From Pedobacter sp. MC2016-15 (GTDB lineage Bacteria; Bacteroidota; Bacteroidia; Sphingobacteriales; Sphingobacteriaceae): 64,000 nucleotides of DNA. Every line of letters starts with the position of its first letter. The stretch's first letter is position 1. Under the pieces are notes generated by a model. That model saw only the letters and a list, made by a program, of their open reading frames with translations. It did not search any database and was not told where the DNA came from. Shown piece after piece: positions 37,039 through 45,769 of this stretch. Position numbers and translations under genes: made by a program. The stretch lies in the NCBI RefSeq assembly GCF_026239695.1, contig NZ_JAPIVS010000001.1:62001-126000 (forward strand), in the 5' to 3' direction.

Positions 37039-38229
37039 TTATGGCAGGCTTATTTTTCCCATGGTCACACTTGGTATCCCCTGCCGGGATCCAAAGTTAG
37101 TATCTCCTCCAGCCAGGCATTCATTGGCAAGCAGGGCAAAAAGTACGGCTTCCTTAGCATCAGGGTCAATCCCGAGATCGGCAGTGTTTTTCAGCTTTAT
37201 TCCCAAACCTGCCGACAGTTTTTCTGTGAGCAGTGGATTGTGCATGCCACCCCCGCTCAGGTAAATCTCAAATGGCCGGTCGCCAATAGAACTGCTGATG
37301 GCGGCAACGATGCTGCGTGCAGTAAACTCGCAGAGCGATGCCAGAATATCTTCTGGCGGCAGCCCCTGTTGTGAAGAAGCTTTCTGAGCCGCCTGCAGAT
37401 AAGTCATATTGAACAACTCCGGCCCTGTGGTTCTCGGGAAGGGGTCATCAAAAAACTCATTGTTCAGCAGCGCAGCTACCAGTGCATCATTCACTTTTCC
37501 TTTTTTTGCAATAGCAGCATCCTCATCATAATATTTGCCCGGGTAATGTAACTGTACAAACTGGTCCATCATGGTATTCCCCGGACCTACATCGGTAGAA
37601 AAAACAAGATCAGCATGCCTCCCTGCCGGTAAATAGGTGAAGTTTGAGATACCACCGATGTTGAGCAGTATCCGGTTTTCTTCCACACTTGACAATAAAA
37701 GATAATCCCCATAGACTGCCAGTGGAGCTCCTTCACCTCCGGCGGCTATATGTTTCTGTCTGAAATCACTGAGGGTGATGATACCCGTTTTTACTGCAAT
37801 ATGGTCGCCATCACCAATCTGCAGGGTGGCGTCTGGATAAGCAAGTTGCTGATGCAGGGAAAAGGGAGCGTGAAAAATCGTTTGTCCGTGACTCGCAATG
37901 AGGTCGACACCATCGACCGGGAAATCCCATAACTTCAGCGCTTCCAGGATCAACTCTGCGGAATAGGTTCCGATGACGGCATTGAGCAGCGTTACCTCCT
38001 GCAGGCTGACCTGAGCCTTGAAGGAGACCGACTTTAATTGTTCTTTAAACTCCTGCCTGTAGGGAAAGGTGACGAAGTGTAATACTTTAACCTGGGTTTC
38101 GAATCCTGAGCCGCTGAACTGACAGAGCGCGATATCCAGACCATCCAGCGAGGTGCCCGACATTAAACCGGCAATAATGCGGGTTGAAGCCCCAGAAATA
38201 TCCGCCAGTTTTGAGATTTGGTTGTTCAT
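37039..38229 (-). CDS. anmK: Anhydro-N-acetylmuramic acid kinase
   Basis: A 396-residue cytosolic kinase that opens and phosphorylates 1,6-anhydro-MurNAc to MurNAc-6-phosphate in peptidoglycan recycling. The ATP-binding opening is AGLMSGTSLDGLDIALCQF; further features are IASHGQTIFHAP, SDVGPGNTMMDQF-like FSTDVGPGNTMMDQ and the sugar-kinase element YLSGGGMHNP. It is the first gene of the anmK-susC-susD-hydrolase group. An inverted/direct repeat lies upstream. The gene in this position suggests that the SusCD pair imports anhydro-muropeptide fragments, which is inference. Confidence 0.95.
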   Translation of the reverse strand: MNNQISKLADISGASTRIIAGLMSGTSLDGLDIALCQFSGSGFETQVKVLHFVTFPYRQEFKEQLKSVSFKAQVSLQEVTLLNAVIGTYSAELILEALKLWDFPVDGVDLIASHGQTIFHAPFSLHQQLAYPDATLQIGDGDHIAVKTGIITLSDFRQKHIAAGGEGAPLAVYGDYLLLSSVEENRILLNIGGISNFTYLPAGRHADLVFSTDVGPGNTMMDQFVQLHYPGKYYDEDAAIAKKGKVNDALVAALLNNEFFDDPFPRTTGPELFNMTYLQAAQKASSQQGLPPEDILASLCEFTARSIVAAISSSIGDRPFEIYLSGGGMHNPLLTEKLSAGLGIKLKNTADLGIDPDAKEAVLFALLANECLAGGDTNFGSRQGIPSVTMGKISLP

Positions 38230-38275
38230 GGTGAAAAAATCCTTGATATCTTAAATATATGGATTTATAAATGAC

Positions 38276-38320
38276 AATTCTTGCGTACTTTGAATAAAAA
38301 AATGCAAGAACACGCAAGAT
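38276..38320 (-). promoter_or_regulatory. Inverted and direct TCTTGC repeats upstream of anmK
   Basis: TCTTGCGT (38279-38286) and ACGCAAGA (38312-38319) are an exact inverted pair. On the minus strand two TCTTGC copies also follow each other ten bases apart (38319 and 38309). The cluster is 50-90 bases upstream of anmK, before an AT-rich stretch with TATATTTA. It could bind the DeoR-type regulator encoded at the far end of the locus; a weak mprF terminator is the alternative. Confidence 0.45.
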
Positions 38321-38340
38321 TTGTTTCCAATAAAAGATTT

Positions 38341-40935
38341 CTAGGGTTTAATCACCTTAGATAGTACCGCAGGAACCTGTATCAGATCGTAATCCTGATC
38401 ATAAACCAGGTATTTATTATGCCACAGAGGTGAGAATTTATCCTTTGCATCTCTCAGACCTTTGTAATGAGAAAAAGATCTGATCTTTTCATAAGCGAAT
38501 TTCATGGAACGTTCTGTCAGATTCTTGGGATCATCCAATCCCGATAAAGGTGCAAAACCAATGTTTACGGAAGAACAGCCGGTATCTTTGAGATATTTGA
38601 ACAGCTCAACCAGGATAAAATCAATCACTCCATTGGGTGCATCGCTGGTTTTCCTGATCAGGTCGTAGGTACCTTCGCCCGCTGCGTAGTCAGGTATGAC
38701 ATTCAGAAATGCCACAATTTTCTCTTCTGCATTTTCCACCGTAATAATCGTCTGGTTTTTTAGTTCATCCCAGTCGAACATCCCCTGCGAGAACACGATT
38801 TCTTTTCTTCCGGTATCTTCCAGCCATTCATCAGAAACAGATTTGATCTTCTGCAGCAGCCCGTCTTTTACAGGTGCTGTATAAATTTTGCTCTGAAAAC
38901 CCTTCTCTGCCACCTTTTTTAAGGCATTGCGGATAGACTTCCTGTTGCCGCCATCCAATGTAAAGGTCGTCAGGTCTACCACCCCCTCCTGTCCAAGATA
39001 AATGCTCTTTTTACCACAGGCTGTAAAATGTGGTAACGTTTCTTCGGCCACCCGGTAGTAAAAACTTTTTACGCCGCTTTCAAAACAGTATTTATCAAAG
39101 GAATGGATAAAATGTTTGATGTTTTCTTCAGCAGTGACAGGTGCTTCCAGTACAACGGCGAAATTCCCGGATATCCGGTATGAGATAAAGCCTTCAAATT
39201 CCTCCGAACGATAGATGAGTTTGTCGTGGTAGGTTTTAAAGTAGTCCATTGCCGAGTTGCCATACAGATCGAGTTGGTTTCTTGCCCAGCTGAACTCCTC
39301 TTCATCGGTAGTATCTTTCAGAATATAAGGACGGATGAGGGTATAGACCAGAAAGGCCAGCGACACAAATCCACTGAAATTAATAGAATACAGGAAACCC
39401 TGCGCAAAAGCATCCTGTGCAATCAGGTCTTCGCTCTCAATAAGTACAAAGTTTTCAAGTGTATATTTTACCGACTGTATGAAGCTAAAATCGACATTAA
39501 AATGTCTGGCATCCAGGAAGTAGAAACCTATCGTGCCATATAAAACTACCGCTGCAACACTCAGCAAGGTCGTTTGGATACCCAGATAGCGTAATCTGGA
39601 ATTGTGTTTTACGTAGTACTCCTTGCGGGAAGCAATCAGACCGATGATAACGATCACCGAGAAACTGGCCTCCTCATAATCGATCGCTTTGGTCAGGTTA
39701 CCTACGAGAGAGAGTAAACATAGTCCCAGCGCAAAATACCAGGCCATCCTGAGCCCTTTAAGCATGAATGCTGCGGTAACCAGCAAAAACAGCCCTGCTA
39801 CCAGTACAAAGTAGTTGGAAGCAGCAATGGCGGAGACCGGCAGGAAGTCTTTCAGAAAAACCAGCCGCTCATGGATAGCCGGTGTAAGCACAGACACAAT
39901 ATTCACGATGCCGAGAACCAGGATGAGCAATGCTGGTACAATGCGCATCAGTAACTTATTGATCTTAACCAGGAAACTTAATGCTCCAAGCAGCAGCGGG
40001 ATCCAGAACTCCATGAAGCGGTAAAGAAAAGTGACCGATACGGCCTGGGCATCATCATATCCCATCCTGATCAGCATAAATGTCATGGAAGCTTCCACTG
40101 CACCAAGACCACGCAAAAACGGAGAAATGATCAGAAATACTACCCCAACCACATAACTTACTGTAGCAATGAGAAAAGAAGGCTCAATGTTGAGCGCCAG
40201 CATCGCAATATAGATGTGAACAATACCGAAAACCTCGATCAGCATGCTCCATAAAAATGTCCTGATAAAGCTCCGGCGTTCAATCTGGTTACTGGTAAAT
40301 TCTCCAAGCCAGACCTCAACTACAGGTACATATCTGATGATCAGGCGATATACACTGTTTTGTTTTGCGACCGACCTGTATAGCAGATACACACCGCCTA
40401 TCAGGAGAAATACCGCGATCAGCCCATACCATTCTCCGGCACCAATACTGCCTTCACAAATGGCATAGATAAATACCGGAATGGCAATGGCCACTACAGA
40501 AAGTATACCTACAAAACCGTATATAGAGGAGGCAAAATTCACCTGCGACCTGGTGACGCCTTTTTTCTCGATATCACCGCTGAAGAAGGCCAGCGAGGAA
40601 ACACCACCTGCAGGCAGAAAGACACTGATAAAGTTCCTCTTCAGGTAAAGCATGGTGGCATCCAGCAGTCCTACTTTGCTACCTACAGCTGCAAATGAAG
40701 CGCGATACATCTCTCCGTGGATAAACACGTATACGATGCTCAGTAAGACACCTATAGAAATCCAGTCCCAGCGGGAGGTAACTACAAGGTGTTTTACTTC
40801 CTGAAGTTCCGCACGTTCATGCTGTATAAACCAAATGCCGAGGCCGATAAAAAACAGCGTGAAAACATAGCTGAATATAATCTTATAGTTTTCCCTGATG
40901 AAAGGAACCGGGTTATATTTGGGTGATATTTTCAT
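38341..40935 (-). CDS. mprF: MprF-like phosphatidylglycerol lysyltransferase/flippase
   Basis: An 864-residue membrane protein. The first 500 residues hold about 14 TM segments: the flippase-type region with NFISVFLPAGGVSSLAFFSGDIE, and the segment PFLRGLGAVEASMTFML. The last 350 residues are the cytosolic aminoacyl-tRNA-dependent synthase (DUF2156, GNAT-like), with GDGRKSIRN-like GGNRKSIRNALKKV and SVNIGFAPLSGLD. MprF adds lysine or alanine to phosphatidylglycerol, lowering negative charge and binding of cationic peptides. It lies upstream of anmK and 30 bases downstream of the MFS gene on the same strand. Confidence 0.88.
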   Translation of the reverse strand: MKISPKYNPVPFIRENYKIIFSYVFTLFFIGLGIWFIQHERAELQEVKHLVVTSRWDWISIGVLLSIVYVFIHGEMYRASFAAVGSKVGLLDATMLYLKRNFISVFLPAGGVSSLAFFSGDIEKKGVTRSQVNFASSIYGFVGILSVVAIAIPVFIYAICEGSIGAGEWYGLIAVFLLIGGVYLLYRSVAKQNSVYRLIIRYVPVVEVWLGEFTSNQIERRSFIRTFLWSMLIEVFGIVHIYIAMLALNIEPSFLIATVSYVVGVVFLIISPFLRGLGAVEASMTFMLIRMGYDDAQAVSVTFLYRFMEFWIPLLLGALSFLVKINKLLMRIVPALLILVLGIVNIVSVLTPAIHERLVFLKDFLPVSAIAASNYFVLVAGLFLLVTAAFMLKGLRMAWYFALGLCLLSLVGNLTKAIDYEEASFSVIVIIGLIASRKEYYVKHNSRLRYLGIQTTLLSVAAVVLYGTIGFYFLDARHFNVDFSFIQSVKYTLENFVLIESEDLIAQDAFAQGFLYSINFSGFVSLAFLVYTLIRPYILKDTTDEEEFSWARNQLDLYGNSAMDYFKTYHDKLIYRSEEFEGFISYRISGNFAVVLEAPVTAEENIKHFIHSFDKYCFESGVKSFYYRVAEETLPHFTACGKKSIYLGQEGVVDLTTFTLDGGNRKSIRNALKKVAEKGFQSKIYTAPVKDGLLQKIKSVSDEWLEDTGRKEIVFSQGMFDWDELKNQTIITVENAEEKIVAFLNVIPDYAAGEGTYDLIRKTSDAPNGVIDFILVELFKYLKDTGCSSVNIGFAPLSGLDDPKNLTERSMKFAYEKIRSFSHYKGLRDAKDKFSPLWHNKYLVYDQDYDLIQVPAVLSKVIKP

Positions 40936-40965
40936 GTGCTGCTGCCCGCTTTTTAATGAAGGTAC

Positions 40966-42150
40966 TTACTTTTTGGAAAAGAAGACAATTACCAGTGCAA
41001 TGAAAGACCAGGTAAGCATCTGCCAGGTGGATAAATCCCAACCACCATGTTTCCAGCAGAGCAGCCCAAAAAATGTGCCTATTCCCCCACCGATAAAATA
41101 GGTAGTCATGTAAATGGTATTCAGGCGGCTGTGTGAGTTTTCATCGAGCGAATAGATTCTGGCAAAATTGGTAATCTGTGTGGCCTGCACACCAATATCC
41201 AGCACGAAGATGGCGATGATCATGACGATCACCGAAAGGGGAAAAACTTTGAGCAGGATAAGGCTGCATATCACCATGCCGACGGTCATCATCAGGGATT
41301 TGCGGGTATTTCCTTTATCGGCAAGTTTCCCAAAGTATGGTGCTACCAGCGCGCCACCAATGGCTACCAGTCCGAATAACCCAATGGTATCGGCATGGAA
41401 GTTAAACGCGGGGCCACTGAGATAAAAGGTAACGGTAGTCCAGAAGGAACAGAAGATACCAAAGGTAAAGGCGCCAAGAATGGCCGATTCACGCAATATT
41501 CTGGGCTCTCCCACCAATTGCAGTGTAGATTTAAGCAATGCGATATAATTGCCTGTAAATTTATGTTTTACGTCCGGAAGGTAGAGCTTGAGTAAAACAG
41601 TAATGCCGAGAACCATTGCTGCGGAAATACCATACACTGCCCGCCATCCGAACCAGTCGGTAATAAACCCGCTGATCACCCTCGAACCCAGAATGCCGAC
41701 CAGGATACCACTGAAGACAATTCCGACGGTTTTACCACGGTTGACCTTATCCAGACTGGCTGCCATCGGAAGTATAATCTGCGCAGGGGCAGAACAGATA
41801 CCAATCAGTAAACTGAGTATCCATACAAACAGGACGCCTTTGGAGAGTACCATCAGGATCAGCACCACTGCCAGGGCAAGCATCAGCAGCAGGATGAGCT
41901 TTTTGCGGTTGACCATATCCCCCATAGGGATCAGAAAAAACATGCCCAGTCCATATCCCATTTGTGCAAACATGGAAACTCTCCCGATTTCTGCATCTGT
42001 AGCATGGAGTGACATGGCCATTTCTTTTAAAATTGGCTGATTGTAGTAGATATTGGCAACAGTAATTCCTGCTGCAATAGCCATTAATATAATCGTACCT
42101 GATTTCAGGGGGGCACCATCCTGGTGAAAATTCTTTTCTGAGGCTTTCAT
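40966..42150 (-). CDS. MFS transporter
   Basis: A 394-residue, 12-TM major facilitator of the drug/sugar-exporter type: TM1 region AGITVANIYYNQPIL, motif A as PMGDMVNRKKLILLLMLA and a second motif-A-like loop GKLADKGNTRKSLM. The opening 'NIYYNQP' is typical of Bcr/CflA-like and related MFS proteins in Gram-negatives. The ATG at 42150 is preferred over a GTG at 42177, as the extra residues show no family feature. It sits between the MetAP-like and mprF genes on one strand. The substrate is unknown. Confidence 0.85.
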   Translation of the reverse strand: MKASEKNFHQDGAPLKSGTIILMAIAAGITVANIYYNQPILKEMAMSLHATDAEIGRVSMFAQMGYGLGMFFLIPMGDMVNRKKLILLLMLALAVVLILMVLSKGVLFVWILSLLIGICSAPAQIILPMAASLDKVNRGKTVGIVFSGILVGILGSRVISGFITDWFGWRAVYGISAAMVLGITVLLKLYLPDVKHKFTGNYIALLKSTLQLVGEPRILRESAILGAFTFGIFCSFWTTVTFYLSGPAFNFHADTIGLFGLVAIGGALVAPYFGKLADKGNTRKSLMMTVGMVICSLILLKVFPLSVIVMIIAIFVLDIGVQATQITNFARIYSLDENSHSRLNTIYMTTYFIGGGIGTFFGLLCWKHGGWDLSTWQMLTWSFIALVIVFFSKK

Positions 42151-42201
42151 TGCTGCAAAAGTAGCAAAGCCCGGCACAATTGCTGCCAGATTAGTGTCGT
42201 A

Positions 42202-43002
42202 TTACTCGTCGTACGATGTATTTAAATGCGGGTTATATTTTTCAGCCTCTTCAATACCATGATAGTCTGACAACACCAATGCCGCAACAGGCTTAGTACA
42301 TACGTTATGGGAGAAATGTACCGCGACCATTCCGTCTGCTGTTCTGAAAGAGCCATCTTCATCCTCGATGATCGCTGCAGTTCCCAGATTTACCATAGGC
42401 TCAATGGCGAGCACCAGGTTGCTTCGCATCTCTATTCCGTCCACTCTCCTGCCAAAATTTGGCATTGGAGGAAGCTCATCCATGGAACGGCCTATAGCAT
42501 GCCCGCCCAGTTCCCTGCTGATGCCATAACCACGTCTTTCGTTGTAATGCTGTATGGCACTGCTGATTTCGCCAAGGTTCTGACCGGTAATCGCTTCCTT
42601 AATTCCCAGAGTGAGTGAGTCTTTGACAGTCCTCACCAACGTGAGAATTTCCTGACTGGTTTCACCGATAATGAAGGTATAGGCATGGTTGCCATGGAAT
42701 TCGTTTTTGATCACACCGGTATCAATTGATAAGATATCGCCTTCGCGTAAAACCCGCTCACTTGGCCGGCCATGGGCGATGACATCGTTGATCGATGTGC
42801 AGATGTGAAAAGGATAACCTTCATAGTTGAGGAAAGACGGGATGGCACCATTGTCCCTGATGAATTCATTTGCCAGCTTATCCAGGCTCAACGTAGTGAT
42901 ACCTGGTCTGATTTCATGAGCGAGTTCTGCAATAGTATCGCTCACCAGCATGGCACTGATGTGCATCAAATCTACTTCTTCGTCTGTTTTATAAATGATC
43001 AT
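42202..43002 (-). CDS. Methionine aminopeptidase-like M24 protein with altered active site
   Basis: A 266-residue pita-bread-fold protein clearly related to type I MetAP: INDVIAHGRP (His77), LSIDTGV (Asp94), GGHAIGR (His168) and LAIEPMVN (Glu201) match E. coli His79, Asp97, His171 and Glu204. However, E. coli Asp108 is replaced by Asn105 (FHGNHAY), His178 by Asp175 and Glu235 by Ser231 (VHFSHNV). Two of the five metal ligands are thus changed. It may be a pseudo-enzyme or have another substrate. The housekeeping map gene would be elsewhere. It starts 15 bases after modC and may belong to that operon. Confidence 0.85.
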   Translation of the reverse strand: MIIYKTDEEVDLMHISAMLVSDTIAELAHEIRPGITTLSLDKLANEFIRDNGAIPSFLNYEGYPFHICTSINDVIAHGRPSERVLREGDILSIDTGVIKNEFHGNHAYTFIIGETSQEILTLVRTVKDSLTLGIKEAITGQNLGEISSAIQHYNERRGYGISRELGGHAIGRSMDELPPMPNFGRRVDGIEMRSNLVLAIEPMVNLGTAAIIEDEDGSFRTADGMVAVHFSHNVCTKPVAALVLSDYHGIEEAEKYNPHLNTSYDE

Positions 43003-43017
43003 GGTGTAAAAATTAAT

Positions 43018-43635
43018 CTAATCAATCTTTAAACTGCGGTCGGCAAAGCCGAGAGTTTCCTGCGCATGATGGCTCACAATAATCGTAGTCGTTTCAAATT
43101 CTTTTAAAATAATTTTCAGATCTGTTATCAGATCTTCGCGCAGCTCGTCGTCCAGAGCCGAGAATGCTTCGTCCATCAGCAGGAGCTTCGGCCGTTGTGC
43201 CAATGCACGTAAAATCGCGAGCCGCTGTTGCTGTCCGCCCGACAAATGCTGGGGTTTGTGGCTGTCAAAACTTTCCATTCTGCCCATTGTCAGCAACCTG
43301 CTGATCAGCAGTTCATCCGTACTGGCATATTGCAGGTGCTCCCGGACAGTCATATTTGGGAAGAGGGCATAATCCTGAAACACAAAACCTGCTTTTCTCT
43401 CCTGAGGAGACATATTTATCCCCGCTGCGGTATCAAGCCAGGTCTGTCCATGTACCACGATCTTTCCCTGCTCCGGAGTACTCAGACCGGCGATGATGCG
43501 AAGGAATGTAGTTTTCCCTATTCCTGAAGGACCATATACTTTGGTAACGGAACCTGCAGGAAAACTATCCGCGACAGTAAGTCTGTATCGTCCTTTATAG
43601 GTTTTGATATTTTTTTGTATGTTGATACTGATCAT
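43018..43635 (-). CDS. modC: Molybdate-type ABC transporter ATP-binding protein (ModC-like)
   Basis: A 205-residue ABC ATPase. Walker A is GPSGIGKTTFL, the signature LSGGQQQRLAI, Walker B KLLLMDEAFSALDDE, and the H-loop ends VSHHAQE. It lacks the C-terminal MOP/TOBE domain of about 130 residues found in E. coli ModC, so molybdate regulation through that domain is absent. The ModC call rests on the adjacent ModA- and ModB-type genes; it overlaps modB by four bases. Confidence 0.85.
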   Translation of the reverse strand: MISINIQKNIKTYKGRYRLTVADSFPAGSVTKVYGPSGIGKTTFLRIIAGLSTPEQGKIVVHGQTWLDTAAGINMSPQERKAGFVFQDYALFPNMTVREHLQYASTDELLISRLLTMGRMESFDSHKPQHLSGGQQQRLAILRALAQRPKLLLMDEAFSALDDELREDLITDLKIILKEFETTTIIVSHHAQETLGFADRSLKID

Positions 43636-44309
43636 TCCAAAGGCCCCCTCATCGCATTTTTGTTGAACACAAAGACCAGGATCACAATCACAAAGGTGAT
43701 AGCGAATAAAATGAGTGAATACATATTAGCTTCATGGTACTGGTTGTTATCTACTGCATCATAGATAGCTATAGAAGCTACTTTTGTGCTTCCCTCGAGT
43801 CGCCCGCCGATCATCAGTACCACTCCAAACTCACCAAGGGTATGTGCAAAAGTGAGCACAATTGCTGTCCACAAAGACGATTTGATATTCGGCAGCTGCA
43901 CACGGTAGAAGGTATGCAGTTTGGATTTGCCCATTGTATAGGATGCTTCAGCAAGTGATGCCGGCAAGTGTGCCAGTGCAGATTTTACAGGGCTCACCAT
44001 GAAAGGAAGACTGTAAATGACGGAAGCGACAACGAGACCCTCGAAAGAAAATACCAGGCTGAGGTTGAAATATTCGAGCAGCCAGCGCCCAAAAAAACTA
44101 TTGGGACTAAAACTGAGCAGCAGGTAAAATCCCAGTACGGATGGCGGTAGTACCAGCGGCATGGTCAGAATAGCTTCAATGACTACTTTTAACCAGGAAC
44201 TGCGCCTGGATAACCAATATGCCAGTGGAATACCAATCAGCATCAGTATCATTGTGGTGATGGCAGCAAGTTTAAGGCTGAGCCATATGGGAGTCCATTC
44301 CATTACCAT
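43632..44309 (-). CDS. modB: Molybdate ABC transporter permease
   Basis: A 225-residue permease with about five TM segments. The EAA loop (coupling to the ATPase) is seen as SLAEASYTMGKSKLHTFYRVQLPNIK, and the C-terminal part contains AHTLGEFGVVLMIGG, a ModB/CysT signature. It is the second gene of modABC, seven bases after modA-type stop and overlapping modC by four bases. A tungstate or sulfate permease would look similar, but the neighbours favour molybdate. Confidence 0.9.
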   Translation of the reverse strand: MVMEWTPIWLSLKLAAITTMILMLIGIPLAYWLSRRSSWLKVVIEAILTMPLVLPPSVLGFYLLLSFSPNSFFGRWLLEYFNLSLVFSFEGLVVASVIYSLPFMVSPVKSALAHLPASLAEASYTMGKSKLHTFYRVQLPNIKSSLWTAIVLTFAHTLGEFGVVLMIGGRLEGSTKVASIAIYDAVDNNQYHEANMYSLILFAITFVIVILVFVFNKNAMRGPLE

Positions 44310-44315
44310 TCTATG

Positions 44316-45068
44316 TTATGCTGTGGTATAGCCAAATTGTCTGAAGATAGCGTTTGCAGCAGCAGAGAAAAGATAATCATAAAACTTTTTATTATTCACA
44401 TAATTCTTGTTCTTCGCATATTTCAACAGAACCGCCCCCTGTTCAATCGGGCTATATGATTTTGGGTCAACTTTCTGCCAGGAAAAACGCTGAGATGCGG
44501 GGAGTTCATAAACCAGGGATTGCGTGGTAAAACCAAGCCCCACCACCCTCTGGAGAACATAGGTGTTTACCTGACTGATGCTTTCTGCTACCACGAGCTT
44601 TTGTGATACCGGCTGATAGATTTTGTAATAGTTGAGGGCTTCTTCTGCAGCTTTTCCATATGGTGCAGTTTTAGGGTTTGCGATAGCAACCTTACCAGCA
44701 TCTTTGCCAGTGATCCTGGATTTCCAGTTTTTTACATCAGCACCTGTTGAAGAACAGACAATCAGGCTGCCCATTGCATAAATCTGTGGCTTGCTTAAGG
44801 TGAATCCTTCAGTGTACAGATTCTGGGGAAACTCCGTATCGGCTGATAAAAAAATATCATACGGGGCTCCATTTTTTATCTGCACCGCAAGCTTGCCCGA
44901 TGCACCACTGATCACTTCTACAGCAATGCCTGTTTTTTTTTGAAAATCTGCTGCCAGTTTTTTGAGCACAAATTGTGCATTGGCAGCGACAGCTACACGA
45001 ACTGGCTGGGCAAATGCGGATAGCCCAAGAAGGCTAATAAAAGTAAGTAGGATCAGTCTTTTCAACAT
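44316..45068 (-). CDS. modA: Molybdate-binding periplasmic protein
   Basis: A 250-residue exported solute-binding protein. The start at 45068 gives a good signal peptide (MLKRLILLTFISLLGLSAFAQ); upstream codons to 45107 add only a hydrophilic stretch. ModA features are VAVAANAQFVLKKLA at the mature N-terminus, VISGASGKLAVQIKNGAPYDIFLSAD (oxyanion-binding loops) and ANPKTAPYGKAAEEALNYY. It heads the modABC operon. The 170-base upstream gap up to the OmpA gene contains the terminator of that gene and probably the mod promoter. Confidence 0.92.
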   Translation of the reverse strand: MLKRLILLTFISLLGLSAFAQPVRVAVAANAQFVLKKLAADFQKKTGIAVEVISGASGKLAVQIKNGAPYDIFLSADTEFPQNLYTEGFTLSKPQIYAMGSLIVCSSTGADVKNWKSRITGKDAGKVAIANPKTAPYGKAAEEALNYYKIYQPVSQKLVVAESISQVNTYVLQRVVGLGFTTQSLVYELPASQRFSWQKVDPKSYSPIEQGAVLLKYAKNKNYVNNKKFYDYLFSAAANAIFRQFGYTTA

Positions 45069-45187
45069 AGCGCTTTTGTTTGCCGTTCTAAATGTAAAGC
45101 ATTCCATTTAATATACTGTTTTTCCCGGAGAATTTTAAGTGTAGTAAACAAAACTTTCATAAAAATAAAACCCCCGTATATAACAAA

Positions 45188-45219
45188 GCCGGGTATTCAT
45201 TCTGAAATGAATACCCGGC
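45188..45219 (-). terminator. Terminator after the OmpA-family lipoprotein gene
   Basis: GCCGGGTATTCATT (45188-45201) and AATGAATACCCGGC (45206-45219) form a perfect 14-pair stem with a four-base loop; on the minus strand it is followed by TTTGTTATATA. A strong rho-independent terminator for the gene ending at 45242. Confidence 0.8.
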
Positions 45220-45241
45220 CTTTATGTTTTTGTCTGTAAAA

Positions 45242-45769
45242 CTAGTTTACTTTTCTGATCTCTACACGACGGTTAAGTACTTTACCTTCTTCAGTATCAT
45301 TAGAAGTCATTGGTTGTGTTGCACCAAAACCTTTAATGCTCATGTTGGCGGCAGGAATACCTGCATTTACCAGATATGATTTTACTGAATTTGCTCTGTC
45401 AACTGAAAGTGACATGTTGTGCTCAGCAGTTCCTTCAGCAGATGAGTGGCCGTTCAGGATAAATTTAACTGATTCGTCTTTTTTCATTTCAGTAGCTACC
45501 TGGTCAAGCACCGCGAAAGAAGCAGTTTTTAACACGCCAGAATTGAATTCAAACTGGATGTTATCAAAAGCATAATTTGGTTTTGCCGGCGCCGGTGCTG
45601 GTTCTTCTTTCTTTTCAACCGGTGCAGGTTCTGGTTTTGCTGGTTCTTCAACCGGTTTAGTAACTGGAGGAGCTGGTTTGGCAGCTATTTTTTTTGTTTT
45701 ACACGCTTGAAGCGAGATCGTCATTAGACCTATAATGGCTAATAATACGTGGGGTCTTAAAATTTTCAT
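45242..45769 (-). CDS. OmpA-family peptidoglycan-binding lipoprotein
   Basis: A 175-residue lipoprotein. The ATG at 45769 gives a lipoprotein signal ending ISLQAC; earlier codons to 45808 are not needed. Residues about 20-65 are a Pro/Lys/Glu-rich linker (PAPPVTKPVEEPAKPEPAPV), followed by an OmpA C-terminal domain with NGHSSAEGTAEHNMSLSVDRANSVKSYLV and NRRVEIRKV, the peptidoglycan-contact motifs. It probably ties the outer membrane to the cell wall (Pal-like). It is monocistronic, with a strong terminator. Confidence 0.88.
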   Translation of the reverse strand: MKILRPHVLLAIIGLMTISLQACKTKKIAAKPAPPVTKPVEEPAKPEPAPVEKKEEPAPAPAKPNYAFDNIQFEFNSGVLKTASFAVLDQVATEMKKDESVKFILNGHSSAEGTAEHNMSLSVDRANSVKSYLVNAGIPAANMSIKGFGATQPMTSNDTEEGKVLNRRVEIRKVN

